The notes under the pieces were generated by a model, which saw only the letters and a list, made by a program, of their open reading frames with translations, had not been told where the DNA came from and did no database searches. The translations under genes and the position numbers were made by a program. This document shows, piece by piece, positions 18,360-26,381 of a stretch of 41,385 bases of DNA. The stretch is from JBMHDW01 sp049889175. GTDB taxonomy: Bacteria; Pseudomonadota; Gammaproteobacteria; Comchoanobacterales; Comchoanobacteraceae. Location: contig JBMHDW010000006.1 of the NCBI GenBank assembly GCA_049889175.1, positions 1-41,385 on the forward strand, written 5' to 3'. Each line of letters begins with the position of its first letter. The stretch's first letter is position 1.

Positions 18360-18817
18360 TGTGGTGTCCTAAATGTGGCTATGGTGAAACCAAAGTCACT
18401 GATTCAAGGGTTCTATCATCTGGTACAGAGGTAAGGCGTCGAAGGGAGTGCTTAAAATGCCTGATGAGATTTACTACATATGAGCGCCTAGAGCAGCAGT
18501 TTCCAAAAGTGTTAAAGCGTCAAGGATACCCTGTTGATTTTGATGAAGAGAAAATGCGTATTGGTATTCAAAAAGCGGTTGAAAAAAGGCATGTAAGTGT
18601 TACTGAGTTTGAGCAGATGATGAGTCGCATAAAGCAGCGTATTTTAAATGATGGTGATAGGGTTATTGAGTCAACGGTCATTGGTAAAATGATACTTAAT
18701 GAGTTAAAAGCTATTGATTTGGTTGCATTTATAAGGTACGCTTCGGTGTATTTTTCTGTAAAAGATCTTGATGATCTTCAAGGTCTAATCAATGAAACGA
18801 TGAAGGAAGAAATATGA
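18359..18817 (+). CDS. nrdR: Transcriptional repressor NrdR
   Basis: A 152-residue regulator of ribonucleotide reductase genes. The N-terminal zinc ribbon has Cys3, Cys6, Cys31 and Cys34, with KVTDSRVL and VRRRREC between them; residues ~49-139 form the ATP-cone that senses ATP/dATP. Standard length (E. coli 149). It is coupled to glyA by a one-base overlap and to nusB by ATGA. In E. coli the next genes are ribD and ribH before nusB; they are absent here. I saw no NrdR box in the upstream regions of this window. Confidence 0.97.
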   Translation: MWCPKCGYGETKVTDSRVLSSGTEVRRRRECLKCLMRFTTYERLEQQFPKVLKRQGYPVDFDEEKMRIGIQKAVEKRHVSVTEFEQMMSRIKQRILNDGDRVIESTVIGKMILNELKAIDLVAFIRYASVYFSVKDLDDLQGLINETMKEEI

Positions 18818-19221
18818 ATCAGTTAAGTAAACGACGTCAAACTCGTCAGGTTTTGATGACGATGTTGTATCAAATAGGGTATACAAGCGATCTTTCAGTT
18901 ATCAAGCAGCAAGCCCTAGAAGAGCATGGTGAGGTTATGGATTTAGATTATTTTAACAGTGTAGTTGATCCATTGTTTTCAACCCTAAATGATATTGATG
19001 CTTTTTATTTGCCCTTTTTACCAGAATCATTACCTATCAATCAAATAACCCAAATAGAACGTGCCATCATTCGACTGGCTATCTTTGAGATGTTTTTTCA
19101 GACAGAGGTTCCAAAACCAGTTGCTATCAATGAAGCCATTGAGCTTGCCAAGACCTTTGGTACGGAAAAGGGCTACCAATTTGTTAATGCTGTTTTAGAT
19201 GCAGCTAAAAAGATGCGGTAA
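18814..19221 (+). CDS. nusB: Transcription antitermination factor NusB
   Basis: A 135-residue all-helical protein that, with NusE (S10), binds boxA in rRNA leaders and supports antitermination. The start SKRRQTRQVLMTMLYQ matches the family's RR-x-AR-x-x-x-QALYQ, and the end AINEAIELAKTFGTEKGYQF followed by VNAVLDA is highly typical. The length is close to E. coli NusB (139). AAGGAAG lies five bases upstream of the ATG, which overlaps the nrdR stop by four bases. Confidence 0.96.
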   Translation: MNQLSKRRQTRQVLMTMLYQIGYTSDLSVIKQQALEEHGEVMDLDYFNSVVDPLFSTLNDIDAFYLPFLPESLPINQITQIERAIIRLAIFEMFFQTEVPKPVAINEAIELAKTFGTEKGYQFVNAVLDAAKKMR

Positions 19222-19222
19222 T

Positions 19223-19720
19223 ATGCAGCGGTTGTTGAATTGGCCTCAATGTTCTTGGGTGCATTGGATTAGTTTTGGTTTAGGCTCTGGTTTAATGCCG
19301 TTTGCACCAGGGACATGGGGGTCACTGGTTGGGTTGTTAATCGGTTATATTTTTGTTAAACCTTCTTTCATTTTTTGGTGTGCCACTGTTTTTGTGATTT
19401 GCTTAAGTTTTTGGTCCGTGCCTAAAACATCCAGTGCACTTCATTGCCATGATCATAAAAGTATTGTGATTGATGAAGTTGCCGGACAATTGTTTACTTA
19501 TTGCCTCATATCACCTTTGTTTTATTATTGGGCTAATGGCTTTTTCATTATGGGCTTTTTAGCTTTTAGGTTGTTTGATGTTTATAAGATTGGTTGGGCT
19601 GATTATTTTGATCAGCAAAGAAATCATTCATCTGTAACTTTAGATGACTTGTGTGCAGGTCTTTATGCAGGGGGTAGTATATGGCTAGTAACTATCTTAT
19701 TGTTCATTAGTAGTAGCTAG
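19223..19720 (+). CDS. pgpA: Phosphatidylglycerophosphatase A
   Basis: A 165-residue membrane enzyme that dephosphorylates phosphatidylglycerophosphate to phosphatidylglycerol. The signature GLGSGLMPFAPGTWGSLVGL is present at residues ~20-39, followed by hydrophobic helices and the IVIDEVAGQL active-site segment, then FRLFDVYKIGWADYFDQQ. The ATG at 19223 is one base after the nusB stop; an earlier ATG at 19199 has no ribosome binding site and would overlap nusB. In many relatives thiL lies between nusB and pgpA; here it is missing. The 3' end overlaps the convergent membrane-protein gene by 14 nt. Confidence 0.95.
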   Translation: MQRLLNWPQCSWVHWISFGLGSGLMPFAPGTWGSLVGLLIGYIFVKPSFIFWCATVFVICLSFWSVPKTSSALHCHDHKSIVIDEVAGQLFTYCLISPLFYYWANGFFIMGFLAFRLFDVYKIGWADYFDQQRNHSSVTLDDLCAGLYAGGSIWLVTILLFISSS

Positions 19721-20849
19721 GCGAATAATAACCTCCTAGATCATCTTCATTACCGAGATTACCATATATGTCGCCCTTTTTTGCAGTGCGAATTTTATTC
19801 GCACTTAACGGGTTATTAGATAAGCCCAATGGATTGCTTACATCGGTAAAGATGCTACGATACATAGTGCAGGCAGATAGATAGCCACCAGAGAGAATTA
19901 ATGCTGATTTGATCATTAGTGACGTTGTATAGGGTGATACCCAAAATGTCATTGTTAGTACAAAGGAAGATAGAAGAAAAATATTTAATGTTCTAATGCC
20001 TGGTTCATTTTTAAGATATGTTGCGCCTAAACAACATAGGAGTAAAACCGCTATGAAGCCGATGTACAATTGTTGGGTTGTTAGGCCTATTAAGGTTTCT
20101 ACTGTTAGCCATCCATTGGTTATCGAGTTAAAGAAGATTAAAGCAAAGGTTGCTATTTTTAAAAAGGTAAGGCCTTTTTTCTTTTTTACGGGTGTATTAA
20201 CCCATTCAGATAATGAGTTAGCATATTGATATTCACTATTTAAATTAAGAAATATCGGTAGGGTTAAACAAATTAGTGTCATTGCCTTAAGCTCACTTTT
20301 ATGGGCAATAACTGGCATAACTACACTGAGAAAGTCTTGAATGAAAAAAGCACCTGTGGCTAATGTTGCTATGGTAAGAATGTACCAACTTGAATGGAAA
20401 GTTTCGGCTTTTTTTAAAGTTGGTGCTGTATTCATATCCGGTGAATAGAGGGCAATCGAACCTAATAAATAGCAGCCACTAAAGATCCAAATGGAATAAC
20501 TAGGGAAGGTGTGTAGCCAGATTAGCGGTGAATCTATGAGTGCCTTTTGATAAGCTGAGAATGTGGTGACACCAAGAAATATACCTGACATTATTGCCGA
20601 TATACGATCAATATTCATGAGATTGTGACGATTAATAATATCTTGATATAGGGCTTTAAGTTTGAATGAGGTATCTTGCCAATATAAATAAAAGTTTAAT
20701 ATAGCGCCGGAGAAGCCGCATGCATAAGCTAAGAATGGAGACCAATTGGCAAAAAAGGTCATGGCTAAAATAAAGCAATCGAAGCCAATAATGGCTGAAA
20801 CTATGAAGCCAAGAACTGACCAACCCATTTCACTTAAGATATCAAACAT
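19707..20849 (-). CDS. Unknown polytopic membrane protein, about 10 helices
   Basis: I do not recognise this 380-residue protein. It shows about ten hydrophobic segments spread evenly from residue ~10 to ~335, with short loops and one longer polar loop near residues 210-225 (NTPVKKKKG), consistent with an inner-membrane protein. After the last helix comes a 45-residue polar tail rich in Asn, Gly and Ser that ends GGYYSPSYY. No transporter motif is evident. The start may be the ATG at 20849 or a GTG two codons upstream; neither has a clear Shine-Dalgarno. It lies 30 nt downstream of accC on the same strand, so it may be the last gene of the acc transcript, although nothing links it functionally to fatty-acid synthesis. 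Confidence 0.7.
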   Translation of the reverse strand: MFDILSEMGWSVLGFIVSAIIGFDCFILAMTFFANWSPFLAYACGFSGAILNFYLYWQDTSFKLKALYQDIINRHNLMNIDRISAIMSGIFLGVTTFSAYQKALIDSPLIWLHTFPSYSIWIFSGCYLLGSIALYSPDMNTAPTLKKAETFHSSWYILTIATLATGAFFIQDFLSVVMPVIAHKSELKAMTLICLTLPIFLNLNSEYQYANSLSEWVNTPVKKKKGLTFLKIATFALIFFNSITNGWLTVETLIGLTTQQLYIGFIAVLLLCCLGATYLKNEPGIRTLNIFLLSSFVLTMTFWVSPYTTSLMIKSALILSGGYLSACTMYRSIFTDVSNPLGLSNNPLSANKIRTAKKGDIYGNLGNEDDLGGYYSPSYY

Positions 20850-20879
20850 GATCACATTGTGTCATATGTGCAATTGTTG

Positions 20880-22226
20880 TCAACTTTTTTTCGAGTTTAA
20901 ATCGTCTAACCACTTGATATGAATACTTTCATTGGTGAAATCCGGGTGGTCTAAAATGGTTTGGTGTGTATCAATATTGGTTTTTATGCCTTCAACAATT
21001 ATTTCTTTCAACGCTTGCTTCATTTTTAACCGAGCTTCTTCCCTAGAGGAGCCATGTGCGATTACTTTAGCCAATAATGAATCATAATAATGTGGAACTG
21101 TATAACCACTGTAAGCATGAGAGTCGACACGAATTCCTGGTCCACCAGGGGCGTGGTAAAACGTTATTTTTCCTGGTGATGGTTGAAAGGTTTTGGGGTC
21201 TTCAGCATTAATTCTGCATTCAATTGCATGGCCATTAATATGAACTTGATTTTGTTTAATTGATAGGGGGTTTCCTTGAGCAATATTGATTTGAAGAGCA
21301 ATGCAGTCAATGCCTGTAACCATTTCAGACGCAGGGTGCTCAACTTGTATCCGTGTATTCATCTCAATAAAGTAAAAGGCGCCATCCTCATAAAGAAATT
21401 CGAAAGTTCCTAAAGAGTTATAGCCCATTTCTTGACATGCTTTGACGCAAGCTTTTCCAATGGTTTTTCGTTCTTTTTGAGATAATTTGAATCCAGGAGA
21501 TTCTTCAATGATTTTTTGGTGGCGTCTTTGGATAGAGCAATCACGTTCGGGAAAATAAATAACATTTCCGTGTTGATCTGATGCCACTTGAATTTCTATG
21601 TGACGAGGTTGATTGAGGTATTTTTCCATGTAAACAGCATCACATCCGAAGGCATTTTGTGCTTCCATTCTAGTTAGATTAATACTGTCTAATAGATCTT
21701 CAGCTCGTTTCACAACACGCATGCCGCGACCTCCGCCACCAGCAGAAGCTTTAATAAGTACAGGATAACCAATAGATTCAGCTGTCGCTAATAGAGCTTT
21801 GGGGTCATTGGGGTCTAAAATGTCAGAACCTGGAACACATGGAATGCCTAAACTCTTCATGGTATTGATTGCACTCATTTTGTCGCCCATAATGTCAATA
21901 ATTTCAGCAGAAGGGCCAACAAAAATCATATTGTGCTGGCTAACGAGTTTAGCAAAAGATGCTTGTTCTGAGAGAAAGCCGTACCCAGGATGTATGGCAT
22001 CAGCTTGTGTGAGCTCAGCTGCAGCGATAATATTTTGAGGATTTAAATAACTTTCTAAAGGACTATTTTTGCCAATACATACGCTTTCATCAGCAAGTTT
22101 TACGTGCATTAAGTCAGCATCAGCTTGCGTATAAACAGCTACGGTTTGAATATTTAAAAGACGACAGGCGCGAAGGATGCGAAGCGCAATCTCACCTCTA
22201 TTTGCAATCAATAATTTTTTTATCAT
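20880..22226 (-). CDS. accC: Biotin carboxylase subunit of acetyl-CoA carboxylase
   Basis: A 448-residue ATP-grasp enzyme that carboxylates biotin on AccB with ATP and bicarbonate, the first half of malonyl-CoA formation. It starts KKLLIANRGEIALRILRAC, contains the ATP-binding loop KASAGGGGRGMRVV (near residue 160), the catalytic EMNTRIQVEHP segment (near 288) and the carboxylase C-domain. Length matches E. coli AccC (449). The start overlaps the accB stop by four bases (ATGA). accA and accD are not in this window. Confidence 0.98.
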   Translation of the reverse strand: MIKKLLIANRGEIALRILRACRLLNIQTVAVYTQADADLMHVKLADESVCIGKNSPLESYLNPQNIIAAAELTQADAIHPGYGFLSEQASFAKLVSQHNMIFVGPSAEIIDIMGDKMSAINTMKSLGIPCVPGSDILDPNDPKALLATAESIGYPVLIKASAGGGGRGMRVVKRAEDLLDSINLTRMEAQNAFGCDAVYMEKYLNQPRHIEIQVASDQHGNVIYFPERDCSIQRRHQKIIEESPGFKLSQKERKTIGKACVKACQEMGYNSLGTFEFLYEDGAFYFIEMNTRIQVEHPASEMVTGIDCIALQINIAQGNPLSIKQNQVHINGHAIECRINAEDPKTFQPSPGKITFYHAPGGPGIRVDSHAYSGYTVPHYYDSLLAKVIAHGSSREEARLKMKQALKEIIVEGIKTNIDTHQTILDHPDFTNESIHIKWLDDLNSKKS

Positions 22227-22660
22227 GATGCCGGATCAATATCTAACAGTGGCTGCCCAAATTCAACGGGTTCACCATCTTTAAAATGTATTTTAGTCAC
22301 AGTGCCGTTTTGCGTTGCTTTGACTTCGTTAAACAACTTCATTGCTTCAATGATACAAATGACTTGACCCATTTTGATGGTATCACCCACCTTAACAAAA
22401 GGGGGTTTTCCAGGTTCACTTGATGTATAAACAGTACCCACCATCGGCGATTTTTCGCTGATGCTCGTAGTGGTTTCAATAGCATTTTTTGGGTTGGGAC
22501 CAGGGTCTACTTGAGGAATCGCAACAGTATTGACTGTTGTGGAGCCTAAGTTGATGCGAATAGATACGTCATTTGTAGAGATTTCTATCTCAGAAATTGA
22601 TTCATCTTTTGCAATCTGTGCAAGATCTTTGATGGAAGATTTAAGTTTTTTGATGTCCAT
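22223..22660 (-). CDS. accB: Biotin carboxyl carrier protein
   Basis: A 145-residue carrier subunit of acetyl-CoA carboxylase. The biotinylation motif EAMKLF places the modified lysine at residue 108. The C-terminal domain (about residues 70-143) begins with SPMVGTVY, and the N-terminal helix (DIKKLKSSIKDLAQIAKDE) is joined through a Pro/Asn/Thr-rich linker. A little shorter than E. coli AccB (156). It is the first gene of accB-accC. No clear Shine-Dalgarno is seen, and a possible promoter lies about 50-30 nt upstream. Confidence 0.97.
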   Translation of the reverse strand: MDIKKLKSSIKDLAQIAKDESISEIEISTNDVSIRINLGSTTVNTVAIPQVDPGPNPKNAIETTTSISEKSPMVGTVYTSSEPGKPPFVKVGDTIKMGQVICIIEAMKLFNEVKATQNGTVTKIHFKDGEPVEFGQPLLDIDPAS

Positions 22661-22690
22661 AATATATCTACATTAAAAATGTTTATTCTT

Positions 22691-22713
22691 ACTGATTAAG
22701 ATAGTTGCGTCAA
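22691..22713 (-). promoter_or_regulatory. Possible promoter of accB-accC
   Basis: On the minus strand, TTGACG (22713-22708) is followed after 16 nt by TAAGAA, or after 17 nt by AAGAAT. The -35 element is good and the -10 element weak. Position fits an accB leader of about 25 nt. Confidence 0.35.
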
Positions 22714-22721
22714 GGGCAAAC

Positions 22722-23381
22722 TCAATGTTGTCGCTTTGTTGTTGTGCTCTGAGTAAAATAGGGCAAAGATTTTCGGTTTAAATATCCCAAAAAAATAATT
22801 GATAAAACGATAAATGTTATATGTGTTGTTTGACATAATCCGATGAAAAGTATAATGCTCACAGTATGCTTTGTAAAGCGGGTTATTGTTGGGTATTGCT
22901 TGGGTGTTCGTGCAAAAATCCAAATTATACATACAGGTATTAATAGACCTAAGCCCAAGCCTATAAACGCGCTCATTGGGCAATAATAGGTGCTTGTCAT
23001 GCCTATTAGTGGTAATGCACAAGGGTGAGCAATGTATTGGATTACAATATTTAATATGTATGGTTGGTTGGTGTTTCGTTGGTGCTTTTTTATGGGCCAT
23101 AGTAACTGACTGATTGCTATTTTGGTACGGGTATGGTGGTGAGCAGTATTCATGAAAACATAAAGCAAAGGTTGGATAAAAAAAGTTGTTTTGTCAAAAA
23201 ACAGAAGGGCAACGTTGTTGAGTGCTTTTAATAGTAAAACAATCAGCGAGATGGCGAATATTACCTGTTTTTTTTGATTTATCTTTTTACTTTCAAAAGC
23301 AGTGATGGAGAGTTGACTGAGAGAACATGGGGAGCATGCCGTACATAAGCCCATCAGAAACATTAAGAGGTGAGTTTGCAT
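22722..23381 (-). CDS. Putative CcdA/DsbD-like membrane thiol-transfer protein
   Basis: A 219-residue protein with about six hydrophobic segments. Two Pro-Cys motifs stand where CcdA/DsbD-beta proteins carry their paired redox cysteines: SPC at residues 17-19 in the first helix, followed by SLSQLSITAF, and HPC at 119-121 followed by ALPLIGMTS. This is the internal-duplication signature of the family that moves electrons across the inner membrane to periplasmic thiol proteins. The loop between the halves is long and His-rich (AHHHTRTK). Its ATG is eight nt after the dapD stop, so the two genes are probably translated together. A second overlapping open frame (22696-23100) lacks such features and I treat it as a shadow. 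The family call is tentative. Confidence 0.5.
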   Translation of the reverse strand: MQTHLLMFLMGLCTACSPCSLSQLSITAFESKKINQKKQVIFAISLIVLLLKALNNVALLFFDKTTFFIQPLLYVFMNTAHHHTRTKIAISQLLWPIKKHQRNTNQPYILNIVIQYIAHPCALPLIGMTSTYYCPMSAFIGLGLGLLIPVCIIWIFARTPKQYPTITRFTKHTVSIILFIGLCQTTHITFIVLSIIFLGYLNRKSLPYFTQSTTTKRQH

Positions 23382-23389
23382 TCAATTTA

Positions 23390-24187
23390 TTACGGTCGTA
23401 AAAGTTCATTAAGCTGTACTTTTGCTCGGGTTTTTGCATCTGCATATTTAACAATGATGGCCGAGTTCAAGCCATAATGGCCATCATCTGCTATCGTTGT
23501 TCCAGGTATAACGACAGCATTTTCAGGGATATAGCCTTGCAGATGTCGCTGGTGGACGCGATCGTAAATCTTGGTTGATGGGCTAATAAAGACACCCATG
23601 CCTATGACTGCGCCTTTTTTGACAACCACGCCTTCAACGATTTCTGAACGTGCACCAACAAAAACATGGTCTTCAATGATTGTTGGATTGGCTTGCAAAG
23701 GTTCAAGAACACCGCCAATGCCTGCACCAGCTGAAATATGGCAATGACTACCAATTTGTGCGCAAGAGCCGATGCTCGCGAAAGTATCTATCATTGTATG
23801 TTGACCAACGTAAGCGCCAATATTGATAAAACATGGCATAAGAACACAATGAGCACCAATAAAAGCGCCATATCTTACTTGTGCACCTGGCACGACTCGT
23901 ATTTGAGCATCTAAAAACTGTTGCTCACTAAAATCTGCAAATTTTGATGGTATTTTATCAAAATAACAAGTGTGATTCCCTGGTATGAGTTGATTTTTTT
24001 GGGTTTTGAAGTAAGCAAGAATGACTTGCTTCGCCCAGGTATTAGGCATCCAAGTGCCATTGTTGTAATGTGCTAAGCGAACCTCTCCTTGGTCAATTGC
24101 ATGTATGACTTTTTCAATGGTTTCAATATCCTTAGGGATGAATGACTTTTCTTGGTATTCGTGAATACTTAACTGTTTATGAGACAT
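23390..24187 (-). CDS. dapD: Tetrahydrodipicolinate N-succinyltransferase
   Basis: A 265-residue left-handed beta-helix acyltransferase of the succinylase branch of the diaminopimelate/lysine pathway, needed for peptidoglycan cross-links. The hexapeptide repeats run from about residue 100 to 215 (GAFIGAHCVLMPCFINIGAY, then TMIDTFASIGSCAQIG, then HISAGAGIGGVLEP). The catalytic region contains ARSEIVEGVVVKKGAVIGMG. Length is near E. coli DapD (274). Retention suggests the organism makes its own mDAP. No obvious Shine-Dalgarno is seen before the ATG; the upstream 120 nt are shared with the promoter region of the divergent tRNA cluster. Confidence 0.96.
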   Translation of the reverse strand: MSHKQLSIHEYQEKSFIPKDIETIEKVIHAIDQGEVRLAHYNNGTWMPNTWAKQVILAYFKTQKNQLIPGNHTCYFDKIPSKFADFSEQQFLDAQIRVVPGAQVRYGAFIGAHCVLMPCFINIGAYVGQHTMIDTFASIGSCAQIGSHCHISAGAGIGGVLEPLQANPTIIEDHVFVGARSEIVEGVVVKKGAVIGMGVFISPSTKIYDRVHQRHLQGYIPENAVVIPGTTIADDGHYGLNSAIIVKYADAKTRAKVQLNELLRP

Positions 24188-24270
24188 AATGCTTCCTGGT
24201 TTTTGATGATCCTATCGTAATTATTGAGTTGAAACAAGAAACTCTTAATGATAAATACTTTGATTTTTAC

Positions 24271-24299
24271 TTGAGTGGTAATGGCCATTGGTGTATATT
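24271..24299 (+). promoter_or_regulatory. Promoter of the tRNA Pro-Arg-His cluster
   Basis: TTGAGT (24271-24276), a 17-nt spacer and TATATT (24294-24299), with an extended TG just before the -10. It ends 10 nt before tRNA-Pro, the same spacing as at tRNA-Thr(TGT). Confidence 0.65.
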
Positions 24300-24308
24300 C
24301 ACTCAAAT

Positions 24309-24382
<74 letters not shown>

Positions 24383-24390
24383 TGATTATT

Positions 24391-24464
24391 GCGCTTGTAG
24401 CTCAACTGGATAGAGCATCGGCCTTCTAAGCCGAGGGTTGTAGGTTCGAGTCCTACCAGGCGCG
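24391..24464 (+). tRNA. tRNA-Arg (anticodon TCT)
   Basis: A 74-nt cloverleaf with acceptor GCGCTTG/CAGGCGC (one G-T pair), anticodon stem TCGGC/GCCGA around CTTCTAA, and T arm GGTTCGAGTCC. No encoded CCA. It lies 8 nt after tRNA-Pro. Confidence 0.96.
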
Positions 24465-24472
24465 TATAACGT

Positions 24473-24546
24473 GGTGGCTGTAGCTCAGTTGGTAGAGCCC
24501 CGGATTGTGATTCCGGTTGTCGCGGGTTCAAGTCCCGTCAGTCACC
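24473..24546 (+). tRNA. tRNA-His (anticodon GTG)
   Basis: A cloverleaf very close to E. coli tRNA-His: GGTGGCTG at the 5' end, where the first G is the encoded G-1, and CAGTCACC at the 3' end, with C73 pairing to G-1. Anticodon stem CCGGA/TCCGG encloses TTGTGAT. C73 is followed by CAT, so the CCA end is not encoded. Confidence 0.96.
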
Positions 24547-24552
24547 CATCTC

Positions 24553-24819
24553 TTAATGAGCTTTTAGCTTTGATATATTGTTGATGTATAATTGACCCCC
24601 TTTAAGTTCGCCAGTTGCCTCGATTGGATCACCTGGAATGATGCTTGCAATACACTGTTTGGTTTTCTCATGGCATATTGCGTGGATAAGTTCGTGGGGA
24701 TGGCACATCATTTGATCGGCAATGATGTCTTCTTTATTACCCAGTAATATGGTGATAGTGGGTTCTGATTTAAATTGTTTTGCCAGTAAAAGGCAATTGA
24801 TCTTGAATTGTGCTGACAT
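24553..24819 (-). CDS. Small hypothetical protein, possibly OB-fold
   Basis: An 88-residue protein not recognised by family. AGGAGG four bases before the ATG at 24819 is the best ribosome binding site of the region and sets the start; the frame extends 14 codons further without support. The C-terminal piece IIPGDPIEATGELKGGQLYI reads like the G-D-x-I-x-x-x-G-x-L-x-x-x-x-L-x-I strand pattern of single-strand-binding OB folds, and the gene size fits a PriB-like protein, but no residue identity supports PriB. Three cysteines and several histidines lie in the middle (MMCHPHELIHAICHE). It lies between tRNA-His and tRNA-Leu, on the opposite strand. Confidence 0.55.
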   Translation of the reverse strand: MSAQFKINCLLLAKQFKSEPTITILLGNKEDIIADQMMCHPHELIHAICHEKTKQCIASIIPGDPIEATGELKGGQLYINNISKLKAH

Positions 24820-24940
24820 TGATCCTCCTGATGACTCTTTAATCCATACCTTAGAGTACAAATAGAGTACATAAATGTCAAAATATTTCTCTTGATTATT
24901 TTTATTAACTTATTCTGGTCTTTAAAATGCGTGATTAGAA

Positions 24941-24969
24941 TTGACACCATTGCGATTACTTGTTAGGCT
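24941..24969 (+). promoter_or_regulatory. Possible promoter of tRNA-Leu and tig
   Basis: Consensus TTGACA at 24941-24946, a 17-nt spacer and TAGGCT at 24964-24969 preceded by a TG two bases upstream. The -10 is weak but the spacing and distance to the tRNA (12 nt) match the other tRNA promoters here. With no terminator after tRNA-Leu, tig may be read from it. Confidence 0.5.
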
Positions 24970-24981
24970 CTCAAAAATATT

Positions 24982-25063
<82 letters not shown>

Positions 25064-25099
25064 TTCTTACGATTAATTTGTATATTATATGGTGAAAAT

Positions 25100-26380
25100 A
25101 TGACAGTTACTGATAGCAATCCTTACGAATTAGCCATTAAAGAAGATGGTTTATCCCGTGTACTTACACTTACCATACCTGCATTAAGGGTTTCTAACCA
25201 GGTCGACTCAGAGTTTAAGGTTATAGCAAAGCAGGCTAATTTGTCTGGCTTTAGAAAGGGTAAAGTGCCTATGAGCTTGTTGAGAGGTCGATATGAGGGT
25301 AGTGTTGTTGCTGATGTGTTAAACAAATTAGTTGAAGAGACCATGCAAGATGTTTTTAAAAGCCATGGTTTTGATAGTGTAGATACACCTAAGGTCGATG
25401 TAGACCAATACAAAAAAAACGAGGATTTTATATTCAAAGCTTCATTTGAAGTGTTTCCCGAGGTAGATCTAACACCATTTAAAGAGAAATCATTACCGTG
25501 TCCAGTTGTCGAGATTGCCGATGCAGATCTTGAAGATGAGCTTAAAGAGTTGAAAGAGCAGCATCCCGAGTGGAAAGATGTTAAACGTGCCGCTAAGAAT
25601 AAAGACAGAGTGATTATGGATTATACAGGCTACATAGATGATGAGCCATTTGAGGGCGGTCAGGCTGAGAAGTATCAGTATGTAGTTGGTTCAAAAGGGC
25701 TTCTATCTGAGATTGATGAGAGTTTAGTCGGTAAAAAAGCAAGCGATGCTTATTCTGTTGATGTGATGTTCCCTGAAGATTATCATGCTAAGCATATGGC
25801 TGGTAAAAAGGCCAAATTTGCTATTTTAATTCATCAGGTTCAATCTCCAAAAAAACCATCAATGGATGAAACCTTTTTTAAAGCTTGTGGTGCCAAAGCG
25901 ACAGATGAAAAATCATTTTTGGTTGAGCTTAAGGAAGGAAAAGAAAAAGAGGTTGGTTATTTAGTTGCAAGGCTAAAAAAAGAAATGTGCTTTGAATATG
26001 TTAAAGAACATTTTTCATTTGATGTGCCTGCTGACATGCTTGCACAGGAAGTTAAGCGATTGGGAGATGTTACAGATGCTGAGCTTCTTGCCAAGCAAAA
26101 TGTTGTTTCATCAATTGTGATGCGATCTATCATTCAGGCAGAAAAAATAAAACTTGATCAAAATCGTGTTGATCAGTATCTTCGCGATATGTGTATGCCA
26201 AATGTTGATGAGCAAATGTTTGTTAATTGGTATCGCTCTGATGAAAATCGTATGAATCAGGTTCAGGGTGTTGTTTTGGAGCAACAAGTAATCGATTGGA
26301 TTTATTCTGAGGCTAAACTCGAGAATAAACCAATGACATTGAAAGAATTAAATGCACATATTGAGAAATCGGAGGCATAA
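25100..26380 (+). CDS. tig: Trigger factor
   Basis: A 426-residue ribosome-bound chaperone and peptidyl-prolyl isomerase that meets nascent chains at the exit tunnel. The ribosome-binding signature GFRKGKVP lies near residue 49, the FKBP-type domain at about 155-245 (MDYTGYIDDEPFEGGQAEKY), and a helical C-terminal domain follows. Length is close to E. coli (432). The frame is open further upstream, but those codons lie in tRNA-Leu; GGTGA just before the ATG at 25100 supports this start. It precedes clpP by 1 nt and opens the tig-clpP-clpX-lon block. Confidence 0.97.
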   Translation: MTVTDSNPYELAIKEDGLSRVLTLTIPALRVSNQVDSEFKVIAKQANLSGFRKGKVPMSLLRGRYEGSVVADVLNKLVEETMQDVFKSHGFDSVDTPKVDVDQYKKNEDFIFKASFEVFPEVDLTPFKEKSLPCPVVEIADADLEDELKELKEQHPEWKDVKRAAKNKDRVIMDYTGYIDDEPFEGGQAEKYQYVVGSKGLLSEIDESLVGKKASDAYSVDVMFPEDYHAKHMAGKKAKFAILIHQVQSPKKPSMDETFFKACGAKATDEKSFLVELKEGKEKEVGYLVARLKKEMCFEYVKEHFSFDVPADMLAQEVKRLGDVTDAELLAKQNVVSSIVMRSIIQAEKIKLDQNRVDQYLRDMCMPNVDEQMFVNWYRSDENRMNQVQGVVLEQQVIDWIYSEAKLENKPMTLKELNAHIEKSEA

Positions 26381-26381
26381 T

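Noticed and set aside
22696..23100. 134-codon minus-strand frame overlapping the CcdA-like gene
   Set aside because: It begins inside the other frame, has no ribosome binding site and is rich in scattered Cys/His/Asn without domain structure; the 219-residue frame has paired Pro-Cys motifs and proper helices.
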